This document shows, piece after piece, positions 1-11,005 of a DNA stretch of 64,000 nt. The stretch covers positions 7,874,001 through 7,938,000 of the forward strand of contig CM038914.1 of NCBI GenBank assembly GCA_021904315.1, in the 5' to 3' direction. This DNA comes from Sphagnum magellanicum. Lineage: Eukaryota; Streptophyta; Sphagnopsida; Sphagnales; Sphagnaceae. Numbering within the stretch: the stretch's first letter is position 1; each line of letters starts with the position of its first letter. Both the position numbers and the translations under genes were made by a program. The notes under the pieces were generated by a model. The model was not told where the DNA came from, searched no databases, and saw only the letters and a list, made by a program, of their open reading frames with translations.

Positions 1-1500
1 ACATAGTGCCCAAATGTCTAAGCTTATGAAGTGTACAATGGAAAGTAACAATGGTTGTGCATTGCCTTTGAAGCTAAAGACGCAATTAAAAGTCAATGCA
101 AAACACAACCTAAATGAAGGTGCCCTTAGAATTAGAAACCATGTGGATGTTCAAGTGTGCAAGTTCAAAAGTTTCAAGGGGTTATTTCCTGAACTTGTTT
201 ATAACAAAGACAATCGTAAACAACAAGAATCAACATCTAATCCAAGGGTGATTGCATCAAACATTGGGTTGTAGTTGGAATCCAAAAATGTTATGGTAGA
301 TCATCTACAAGTATCCAAGGGTGTCTCATCGAAAGCAAAGTTCAAATTGAAATAATTAAAAGCAATTACGTGACACAAAGGTGCACAAATAATGTCTACC
401 TTAAGGGATGTGCCATCATTAGAAGATGAGGATGATTATACCATCATGGGGACAATTAGAGAGCCTATGCATGAATAGAATGTCAATAAGCTTGAAACAT
501 ATGCGCCTAGTGAAAATTGGCATACACAAAATTGACAACGTCTTGTTCACCCAACCTTGCAAAGTGAACAAAATGTCCAGGACAAGGTTCCACCAACAAA
601 TTCTATAGTTGACCTTATTACATTTTCTCTTCCTAGTAAGAGGCCTAAGATTACTCCAAAGTCTTTGACTCAGATGATGGGATGTGCTTCAAAGGGTGGA
701 AATCCTCCTAAATCCTTGCCTATAATTCCAATTATTGACCAACATGAAATTCAACTTCGGGGGGGGGGGAAAGTAATGAGGAATTTGAAAATGTAGGTAG
801 TCAGTATTTGAAACATATGGAGGTAGAGGCTCGTGAACATGTTACACTTTCATGGGGGCCATCGTTACTTCTTCCTTTTAGGCATCCACCTGGATTGTTT
901 AACTTAATTCCATATATGTTGAGGAAGTATGATTAGTTGAGTACCTCTATTAATGATTTCAAGAAACAACTTGCAATATATTGGGCTTTCCCTGAAGGAG
1001 GTTGGGCATAATGGGTTGATAACGTCTTCTCAATGTTAGTTGGCCAATGGATTATGAAGGATCAAACAATCATCACAAATTGTATTTAAGTTCCTTAATA
1101 TCGATGTGTGTTGGTATCATCTAGTTTTAGCCTCTTTGTTGGTAACAAATGTTTTGCATCATCTTATACTTTAGTTTATGCCATCAAACTAGGTTATGTT
1201 CCATGCACATAATGTAATTATATCTTTTTTTTTGTAAAGGTTTTGGTGTCATGTCAACCTAGTTCAAGTCATCACTATTGGAATAGGTTGTTCCAAGTAC
1301 ATAATCCAACTTTTTAGCTTTCTATAACATCCCCATTTCCAACTATCCATTATGGTTTTGTTTGCATCCTCTCTTTTATTGTCCTTGTTTTGGGACCCTA
1401 TGTGTGCATCCATAACATTACATTTGGTTAAGGTTGTTTTGTAACATGTTGATATTAGATGATTTCATGCTACTAGTTACTACCATTTTTCATGTTAGGG
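1..1500. other. decayed repeat DNA with unidentified short open frames
   Basis: No recognisable gene. Several short plus-strand open frames (14-274, 557-796, and a stop-broken stretch about 830-1090) look like fragments of one decayed coding region. I could not assign them to a family. An 11-G run lies at 759-769. The DNA is probably transposon-derived, judging from the surrounding repeats; that is inference. Confidence 0.4.
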
Positions 1501-1511
1501 GGGCTTGTGTA

Positions 1512-1850
1512 ACATGCCCATAATCTCACAACCCCTTGTTACAAGGTCTTTGAAACATGGCCACAATTTTGGACCTCCTTGTTACAAGGGCTTTGAAACA
1601 TGGCCATAGTTTCAAAACCCCTTGTTACAAGGACTTTGAAACATGCCCCGGATTCAGAACTCCTTGTTAAATGGACTTTGAAACATGGTCATAATTTCAA
1701 AACCCCTTGTTACAAGGACTTTGGGACATGCCCAAGATTCAAAACTCCTTGTTACATGGACTTTGAAACATGGCCATAATTTCAAAACTCCTTAGTACAA
1801 GGACTTTGAAACGTGCCCATCATTTCATAACTTTATGTACATGTTACAAG
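1512..1850. repeat. 43-bp tandem array with 85-bp higher-order period
   Basis: Eight successive units begin with ACATGG or ACATGC (ACGTGC in the last) at 1512, 1555, 1598, 1641, 1683, 1726, 1768 and 1811, a spacing of 42-43 bp. From 1598 on, alternate units are more alike (CATGGCCATAATTTC type versus CATGCCC-GATTC type), giving an 85-bp dimer. Most units carry the odd-centred palindrome CCTTGTTACAAGG, decayed in units 4, 6, 7 and 8. Confidence 0.9.
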
Positions 1851-1899
1851 TTTATATTTACAATGTTTTCCTTTTACCTTATAATGATATATATTCAAC

Positions 1900-2864
1900 A
1901 TGCTCCTTATGATTGTGAACAATTTACTAACCAATGTAAGGTTTATTACCTTGTGTCATGACCATTTATCAGAAGCCCAAAGGAAAGAAATGCGAATTGT
2001 TGTTGGTCATGTAATGCACCTTGAAACTATGGATGTGGAATTCACCTCACTTGTTGAATACATCAAATATAAGTTACTTGAACGAGACAACCAGAAGCTT
2101 GAAGCACAATGGCCAAAAGAACATGTAAAGAAAATGGTAGATTACGTTGTTAAACAAATGCAAGATTTTGACATTTTGCATGCTACAGAAGTTGAGGAAA
2201 AGAAATGGGGTCGGCACCCATTTTACCATTTGTTCAATTCAATTCATGCACTCCAACGTCTTGCTCCCACTTTTCCATGGGCACATAACCAAGAAGAAGC
2301 CACAAGCTTGTACAATGATGTTTTATGCAACATGAAAAGGTTATAGATGTTTGACCCTATGCCATCATCTACAAGGTTTCTTAAATTATACCTATTTTAA
2401 AGAGGGTTACAAAGTACATTGGTGCACCCATTACATGGAGCTACCCAAAACAACACATCAAAATGGTTTTCTAAAGGGTCACATAGTAGGCAATGGTTGG
2501 CTATTATTCGAATGAATGAAGAGGAGGGACCTTTGTTGCTTACCAAAGGGGTGGGATCATTGGCTATAGAAGGTTGGCAAACCCATGCCATTCATGCATA
2601 TGAAACATTATTTTCTTCTAATGAATGGTGAATAGAGTTCATAGAATGGATGCATCATGTGCAATTGCGAACTATCCAAAACTTTGTTTTGCAAAACAAG
2701 GAGGAATTTATTTTAGCCTAGCAACACCTCCACGAAGATACAAAAAATCTGCTTTTGATGTAACCTTCACTACTTGGTTAATACAAAGAAAAGACATTGA
2801 TTTGGGTTGGGTTATTTCTAGGACATCTAAATATGCATTATTCCCAACCTATAGTTGTAATTAA
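1900..2864 (+). pseudogene. unidentified decayed coding region
   Basis: Three plus-strand open stretches follow each other: 1900-2346 (148 residues, charged and helical-looking, with the phrase VEEKKWGRHPFYHLFNS), 2419-2631 and 2625-2864. They are separated by stops or frame changes. Composition looks protein-like rather than random, but I do not recognise the family. The neighbouring protease relic and tandem array suggest a transposon or captured gene. No function is proposed. Confidence 0.35.
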
Positions 2865-4121
2865 AAATATAGGATGTTCTTTTCAATGATCATTTTGTGC
2901 ATTCCAACATTCCATGTAACATGGCAAATGTTGTGCATTTTAAACGTTTTTTTAACCAGGTAGATCAAACAACATTTCAAAGTTTCTTATAACATGGCGG
3001 ATGCTATACATTAATGTAGACATAAACTTTTAGTGTTATTTATTAATAAGGTTTATTTATTCTAAGAAGTATTCAAGCGTTTGAAGCAATTGGACAAGAT
3101 ATGAAGGTGGCTGCCCAAAAGAAACTTTGAGATTACCATTAGTTGAGATATCTTGCAATGAAAAAAACTTTTTCCACTCTTTGTGTTGCAAGTCAAGTTG
3201 AAGGTGTAGATCAAGGTTAACACATATGGACATGATAATCAACATATTATTGACGAGGGTATGGGAAGAGGTGACCATCAAACACCTTAAGAAATTGGGA
3301 CAAAGTGTGGCACTAGCGGTGTTATGGCAATATCACACATCTAGATAGATTTGAACTAGGTTACATGCCATCTCAAGTGTTTGAGTTCACCACCTTTGTA
3401 AACCACCCCCTATATAAAAACCTTACTCATCAATTTGTTACAACAAAAGAATAGGTTTTGCCAACCCCACCCCAATTGAACCAAAATCTCCACCTACTCT
3501 TAGTATGTCAACTATTATTTCCAAAAGGTTGTTTCTAATTCAACCATTGCCCCCATCTACAATAGTTGCATCCCATGATATTGACCCCCCCCCCCCCCCC
3601 CCCCCCCACTGATTCACTTATTGCGGTGAAAGCACCACCCTCATTAGAAATGTCAAATCCCTCCCTTGCACAAATGGCCATGGAACCCCATAGTAACATC
3701 CCAATGTTACCATTTGCCAAAATCTTATATCTAGTCCCTATTGATGTACCAACACCAACCCCTACAAAGGTGTCAGGACCACTACTTGCTAAGGTACTAG
3801 TTCCACCTTTTGTTCAAGCACCAACTCCCCCATTCATAAGGTATATACCCCATTCTCTATTGAGGTGCCTCCAATTTCTACCATCATGGATGTGTGCAGA
3901 GAAGTTAAGGAGTCATCAAAGACATTGTTGCAAAAGTTTTCTGAATCAATTACGCAAGTAAAGAAGGATGTTAAACTCAAAAAATTGTATGTTTCTTTGC
4001 GATGAGCCTTTTTGCCATCCTCATATGTTTATATAACATAATTTTGGATATGTTACACTAGATACTTTGTTATTCAAGTAAAGTACACCATGTTACAAAT
4101 CGTTCATTGTATCCCATGTTG
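2865..4121. other. AT-rich spacer with C23 tract
   Basis: Nothing recognisable is encoded. The stretch holds an uninterrupted run of 23 C at 3585-3607, followed by a proline-rich plus-strand open frame to 3961 that may be a remnant of the same decayed unit as 1900-2864. Confidence 0.4.
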
Positions 4122-4333
4122 CATGAGCTATTGAAATGGTTTGTAACATAACTTGAAATAATCATGATCATGTTATGGCAAAAATGTGTAACTAATATAT
4201 GCATATCTTACTTGCATATCTTCTAATATGTTAGTTACTTACATGAACTATTAAGGTGGTTTATAACATAGGTTGAAGTAGGTTTGATCATGTTATAACA
4301 TAATGTGTACCTCACATATGCATATGTTCTAAT
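4122..4333. repeat. diverged 120-bp tandem duplication
   Basis: The stretch from 4122 (ATGAGCTATTGAAATGGT) recurs from 4242 (ATGAACTATTAAGGTGGT). Matching phrases follow in order in both copies: TAACATA, TTGAA-TA, GATCATGTTAT, TGTGTA and ATATGCATAT. The copies are clearly diverged, so the duplication is old. Confidence 0.7.
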
Positions 4334-4549
4334 TTTGTAACTATCATGTTTCCATTGTTATCCCTCCATGTTACAACTCCTATTTGTAATGTATTCATTG
4401 ATTGTAACCATGTTACATGACTTATTATGTAACTTGCTAATTAGTTTCCCACCATATAATGCAATTATTTCACATTATAGACTAATGTCTTAAATTGTTT
4501 TGTAGGGTTGATGATATATTGAATGAGCTGAAGAAAAGGTGTGAATGTG

Positions 4550-5130
4550 GAGGCAACTAATTACATTGATTTCTTCAAGGGTTTGAAAAACATGGAAATC
4601 TACATTGGTTTTAATGATGTTGAGGACTTCATTCATTTTTAGGCACAATTAAGTGACACCTGGCTTGATTTCATGCTTGTACACACATTTGCAATGAATG
4701 TAACATGAAATTGGAATGAATATTTGTTGTTGATTTCACAAGCCTTTTCTTGTTTAAAGAATGATGTTAGAAGTAGGGGAGGGGTGGTTAGGTAGGGGAA
4801 GAAAAATTTCAAGAACCATACAAATTCTTGTAGTACTATGATTGCCCCTTATTTGGCTTGGAACCATTGGTCCTTGTACATACTTGAGGAGAAGAGGACC
4901 ATTCACTTTTGATTTGATACTAGGGCACCATGATAACCCATAAGCTTTGCAATTTTCAAAGAATGTGCAAAGAGCATGGGCAATTTCTAAAGGCTTGAAG
5001 CTAGGTGATGGGAATTTCAAGGACTTCATGAAGGTGGAGTTTTGTATTCTCAAGGTGCATAATCAAACAAATGACTAGGAATGCGGGCATCAAGTTGTTG
5101 CAAACTTTGCCACCTATGTGAAGAGCTAAG
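4550..5130 (+). pseudogene. Ulp1-like (C48) cysteine protease relic
   Basis: Catalytic features of a Ulp1/SENP-type (peptidase C48) domain can be read across frameshifts and stops. AACCATTGG at 4862 gives NHW (catalytic His), with SLYILEEKRTIHF and FDT (candidate Asp) after it. In another frame, 5052-5126 reads KVHNQTND-stop-ECGHQVVANFATYVKS. There the Gln upstream and the Cys of ECG (TGC at 5082-5084) match the oxyanion Gln and nucleophile. His to Cys is about 72 codons, as expected for the fold. An upstream stretch near 4650 (DTWLDFMLVHTF) may be the domain start. Known biology: such domains are carried by plant Mutator-like and other DNA transposons. Which element this came from is unknown. 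Confidence 0.55.
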
Positions 5131-6788
5131 GGACACAATCTTCTTTATTAGGATAGTTGGTGAGTTACATATGCCTATGCCTTTAGATTAGTATGTAAAC
5201 TCCCATTTTGTTTTTCCCTTTTGTAACTTACCTATGTTATTGGATATGTAACAAGCATGAACCATTTAGTAGGAAGGTTTTTCTATAACAATGTTTGATG
5301 TAGTGCATTGTAGGGGATATGGCTTCAAGTCTCACCATGGGAAATTGAAAGCATGATCATCCACGACTTTGTTGATGAAAGTAGGGACTATGCTCTTCCA
5401 AATGTTTCACTTGCAGGGGACACACAATTTGGTCCTAGTGCTACAATTATTGTAACAAATGTAGAAGCACAACAAGTCATCTTAAATGACATTTGGAACA
5501 AAAATCAAGGTAGGAATTCATAGAAAATTTTAAAGAAGGGCAAGAGGGTCACTAAACCTAGTAAGCAACTTGCCCTCCCAACCATTTCTAACCTTATAAC
5601 CCCATGTAAAACACCTAATGCCCTTGGCCAAACTGCGCAAATTAGGACAACAAATGTCAAAATATGTAATGCCCCTTGTAAAAAAAACTAAGGAGACATG
5701 TTTTAGTGCCCATAGCATTTCTAGACAATATGTTATGTTACATGTTACATTAATATGTATGTATACAAAATTGAAATGATGCTTCTTTTAGCATGTATGT
5801 TAATGTCATATAATGTAATGTAAATGTAGTGGTGTATAACATAATATAATTGCAATGTGGTGGGACTTATAATCCAATATAATTAATGTATGTTATCGTG
5901 CATGGAGTTTTCTCTTGCAATGTCCTTGCATTTTTGTAGGTTATGACAAAACTATTTTGGAAGGTAGAGCTTTAAAAGGCATTTAGTTGTTGAGGAAGAG
6001 AACAATTGGGCATTGAGCTAAACACCTTTAGAGGAAGCTAACTTTGATTGAAACCCTAAATTGATCTTGTGTTTTTTTTGGTAGTCTTCTTCTTTTCATT
6101 TTCAAGTTTAGGGTTTTGAATTGGCATATCGTTATTGCAAATCTTGTAACTTAAACTACCCACGTTGGGTTTAGGTTTGACAGTGACCTTCACCCATTGT
6201 AGGTGAGCAAGTGAAGTTCACACGGGATGTTACATGGTAGGTGGTCAATGCATTCATTTCTGAATATTTTGTATGATTCTTTGTTATTGTTCAAAATGTT
6301 CCTTTAATGTTGGTATTGGCAATAGACTATGGTTAGAAATTGAAACATAATCCAATCTAGGTGTGAACAACACTTGTAAGTTGTTACTTGGATGCTTTTG
6401 GGTTGATGCTTCTATTTATGTTTGTTGACATATTAATTTTGAAGCATAGTTGTTTCATAATGCGTAGAAGTACTAGTTTTAAAGGGGCGCATGTTTAATA
6501 ACAATGATGGCTATTATCCAAAGATTGGAAGCACGTGTTGGAAAGGTCAAATAAACTTGTGGCCATTCATAGATGCAAAATTAAAAAGATTTTTTTCACC
6601 CTTTACGTTTTGATAAAATCAAGTTATAATCTTCAAACTTGTTTATTTTTGTTTTTAGGTAGTGACATAATACTTAAGGTATAAAGGGTGCAAATGCATT
6701 GTAAATAATATAAATATGTAGTCAATTGACAAGTAATAAAAAACATTAACATGTAACCTAAGTACATTAAGAACTAATTACAGCTTAC
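5131..6788. other. AT-rich spacer, no gene seen
   Basis: I see no supported coding region. The DNA repeats TGTAACA/TGTTACA words, including TGTTACA at 6228-6234, a possible retrotransposon LTR edge (speculative). Confidence 0.35.
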
Positions 6789-6791
6789 ATT
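6789..6791. repeat. ATT target duplication, left side of CACTA-like element
   Basis: ATT directly precedes the left terminal inverted repeat. The same ATT follows the right terminus at 9304-9306. A 3-bp duplication is the known signature of CACTA (En/Spm) transposition. Confidence 0.6.
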
Positions 6792-9303
6792 TACTAGTAG
6801 AAATTTTGGGATTTGCAACTGTCATTTATAAATAAAATTCAATTGCATGCAACACATGCAATTACAAATTTGTGTAGTTGCTAAGACAAGTTGCACACGA
6901 CATTTAGTTGCATGCGATAATACGTATGCAACATGTGTATATGGTGTTAATATACATGTTCATTCATACATACCAATCCAAATGTAATTGCACCTTATGT
7001 GTAACTTTCCTTGCAACTACAATGCAATTAATCAAAATATGACACATGTTTAAAAATTGGACAACTAGCTTGTGGACATGGCTCACTATTTAATTATTTT
7101 TGTGGTTTCAAAACTAAGAATTCATTAGATTAATCTCAATCATTAAAGTTTTTGCCACTAGGATGATGACACGTGGCACACCATGGAACGTTCATTGACC
7201 ATTTGACATGTTTTCATTTTAAACACTAATTATATGGTGAAATGTGGCAATCAAAACCGATCTACTTAGATTAATTAATGAAATCTAAGTTGTCCAATTT
7301 ATGGCTAATAAAATGTTGACACATGGTGTCTAGGTAGGTAATTATTAAACCCTATTACGTAGGTAGGTTTATTAAGGTATGTAAGAAGGTTGAAAATTAG
7401 CTAGGCTTAGGTTATATAGGTAGGTTTAAAATCTGATTTCACTTTCAGGTTTAACCATTTCATAAAGGTCAAGCTTATTTCATTCACTCATCCCCATTGG
7501 CATTTGGCATTTGGCTATTACATAGCTATTGCTCCTAATTATATATTGAGCCAAATAGAATTAGAAGCCAAAGGATATGGGATAAAACATTCCATTGCAA
7601 ACCTCATGAACTAACCTAGTTGCACATTACATGCAACTATTGTATTACAATATACCAACCAAGGGAGGGCTTTATTGTTTCTGATGTCCAAACAAAACTT
7701 GAAGCCCTCTTCTTGGCACATTGAAGACATTAAGAATTGTCGAAAAAAGATGAGAAATGATAAGGTTATGGCCCCCCAAAGTAAAGGGGGTCAAAAACTC
7801 AAAAACAAAATTGTTGAACACTACAAAGGCCAGTTCTTAAACACTTAAAAAGTTCCTTTTATGTTGTTTTGTTACTATTATAGTTCCAATGTGATTTGTA
7901 GAACTTTAGGTGGCATTTTTATAAAATTTTAAATTGTTTAAAAAGGAATAAGAAATAAGAAAGTTATGAGGTTTGAAAGTAGGTGGGGTCCAAAGAAAAA
8001 AGAAAAAAAACGTTTTGTAACTTGGAAAGCTTATTTTTCTTCTTGTTAATTTTCATTACTTTTTTTTTTTTTGCACTTCATAAATGATGATAGGATATTT
8101 TTAATAATTATGATTACTTAATGAAAATATGATTTTAATATTATTATCTAGCTTAAACTAATAATTAGCTTAAGATGTTTGTGTATTTGTAGGTTAATTA
8201 GTATAACCTATTTACATTAATATTTGAACATAAATAATAGAATTTAAATATATAATACATTGAGTATATATATATAATTGACTATCATTATAATTATAAT
8301 AAAATTTTAATTAATAATAACGATTATTTATAATAGATTTTAATATTATCATATTAATTGATTTTGAATAACTTATTTGTTTAATCAAATTTACATTTTC
8401 TGAAAAATATTCTAAATAAAATAAAATAAAAAAGTTCTACTTGCCAAAACAAATATTTAAATATATTTGACAAATAAAATTTGAAAAATTATAATACATA
8501 TTTAAACCATGGTTTAGTTTAACTTAACTTAATTTAACATAATTTAATTCAGTCATAATTAGTTTAACCATTGTTAGTTTTAGTTTAATTTAGTTTAGCC
8601 ATAAATATTTTAGCCTAATTTGAAAACTTGTAATACATATTTAAACCATGGTTTAATTTAACATAATTTAGTTTAACCATAATTAGTTTTGCCTAACTTA
8701 ATTTAGCCATATTAATTTAATTTAATTTAATTTAGCCATAATAAATATAATCTAATTTAGTTTAACCATAAATAGTTTAACCTAACATAATTTAACCATA
8801 ATTATTTTGGCCTAACTTAATTTACCCATATTTATTTAAGCCATAATTAATATAGTATAATTTAGTTTATCCATGGTTAATTTTAGCCTATTTTAATTTA
8901 ACCAGAATTATTTAAGCCTAAATTAATCTAATTATGATTAATTTAGCCTAATTTAATTTAATTTATTTTAGCCATAATTATTTTAATTTAGCTTAATTTA
9001 GCCGTGGTTAATGTAACTTGATTTAATTTAACTTAATTTAAATTAACCATAATTAGTTTAGCCTAACTTTATTTAACCATGGGTAGTTTAATTTTTTTGT
9101 TTATTTAGTCTAAGTTAGCATGGGGTTAACCTTAATATTAGAGGTACATAATATTATTATATATAATTTATGTAGATATATTAAATATAGTAATTTAAGT
9201 ATGTATAAGTTTAGGCAAACATGACTGAGATAGTTATAAATGATAGCTAATTGCATGTTAGTTGCATCGTGACTGCTTGCAAATGACAAGATTTCTAGTA
9301 GTG
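6792..9303. mobile_element. non-autonomous CACTA-like DNA transposon
   Basis: The left end reads TACTAGTAGAAATTTTGG and the right end, on the opposite strand, CACTACTAGAAATCTTGT. About 22 of the first 27 positions match, both continuing to ATTTGCAA. The element is 2,512 bp and is flanked by ATT on both sides. Subterminal DNA is rich in TTGCA/TGCAA words on both strands (6840-7030 and 9250-9285), like the subterminal repeats of CACTA elements. No transposase is readable inside, so it would be non-autonomous. The first base of the left end is T rather than C, consistent with decay. The interior holds an AT-rich minisatellite. Confidence 0.7.
8380..9130. repeat. AT-rich degenerate minisatellite inside the CACTA-like element
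   Basis: Variants of TTTAACCATAATTAGTTTA, TTTAGCCATAATTA and GCCTAACTTAATTTA follow one another with irregular spacing. A roughly 140-bp longer unit also recurs: the phrase TACATATTTAAACCATGGTT occurs near 8495 and again near 8634. Cytosine is nearly confined to the CCAT and CCTAA words. Confidence 0.8.
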
Positions 9304-9306
9304 ATT

Positions 9307-11005
9307 AATAATAACAAACAACATTCACACGTAAAACCATGTAATGTTAATAAATAATTAAATGTAACACGTACCTTTAATGTAACATGTAATCCATGTA
9401 ACAAACATAAACCATAATATGCAATAATGAAACAAGTAACATTACCCAAGTATTATATTAACAAGGAATTTGTAACATTTATAATTAGTTAGTAACATAG
9501 ATCACAAGTTACGTATGTTGTATTAATGTTTATCATTGTTACATGTGTTTAAGGTTGTTCTACTAACCGTTGAGGGGCATTTCCCCATAGGGTGAAAGCA
9601 CATTACAGGTGAACCGATTTTCACCAAAAAAAAGGTCATGTAATTAATATCATAGTATGCAAGAAGTTTAAATTTTGATGGCATCATTTGACAATCCTAT
9701 ACAAAAGCAAAAAGCCCAAGAATGTGCACAACATTTTGGAACTCAAATTTCACTTTAAATCAAAATGAATTTCAATCCAATGGTTAGAGGAAGAGGATTG
9801 AATAAAATCAATGTACACAACATAATGTGCAATTTTTTCCAGCCATAGAGCCTCATGTTTGTGGTTCATAAGACATTACTAAACAAAAGAAATCTGAAAA
9901 AATAATGCAGTGCCCAACTATAAAAATTTCTTTCTTTTTCATTTGGTATTGGTTTTATAAAAAAAAAACATACAATATTTTTCTTTTATTGATGAAAAAA
10001 AATGAAAAAAACACATATTTTGAATGAAGTTTTAGTCAAAAATTTAAACTTCCAAATGGCCCTAAATTCAATTGATGTATATTAATAATAGTGACCATAA
10101 AAAATTCCATCAAATGATTTCACCCACAACCCTAGTTTTGAAGTATGTATGCAATTTTTCATATTCCATGATGAGTATTATTTCATCACAAATATATTTC
10201 ATATGTTGAAGTTCACCGATGTTTGTTGGAGTTTTCTTTTTAAATGATTGTCTTAAATCTAAATCTAATCAAATATACTTCAAACAAATAAAAATAATCC
10301 AAAATGTGACCAATTTAAAGCTTTCGACCAATAAGATTGCTTGAATTCATTGTCCCTGGACCTTGCACCCTTGTCTAAAGTTGCCCTTAGTTTCAAAACA
10401 TGTTTTTCCATATTTTATTTAGGGTGCACACATATATACCTCTTTACCAGTGTTTTTTTCCTTTCCTTCTTTTTTCAATTTTGTGGTCTGTAAACTTTGT
10501 CGATTGTTTCCGATTTATGTGCATTTTTTTCTCGAATTCACACTATTTAAACGGATTTTCCAATTTTCTTCAAATTTTCTTTGTAGCCACAGTGTGAAAA
10601 TTCAACAAGAAAAATCACTCCTCTGTACAGAATTTCTTTTGTTTTTCCACTCTGGATTTATTTGTTAAGTCCATGTAATGTTTCCTTCTCCAACTCCCAT
10701 AATGAAATTACAAGGTTCTACACAAAAATGTTTTGTAATATTGATAGGTTGATAAAAGCCATTAAAAACATTTGAGAAGTCAACCTATACAATGCTCTTA
10801 AAAGATCATATCTACCATTGGATTATGATGTTACTGATAGTGTAATCACTTGCCTGCCTATACATTGTCTATACTCCAACTTTCAAATTTGGAAATCCAG
10901 CCAAATCTACAAAACATGAAAGTCACATGAATGAGGCAATTCTTCTAAAACCAATATGTACCTTTAAATGGATATCTTTCCACTAACTCTAATAAGTATA
11001 TGTAG
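9307..11005. other. AT-rich spacer downstream of the kinase gene
   Basis: No supported coding region. Short open frames near 10400-10668 are phenylalanine- and serine-rich and look like products of T-rich DNA. Confidence 0.5.
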
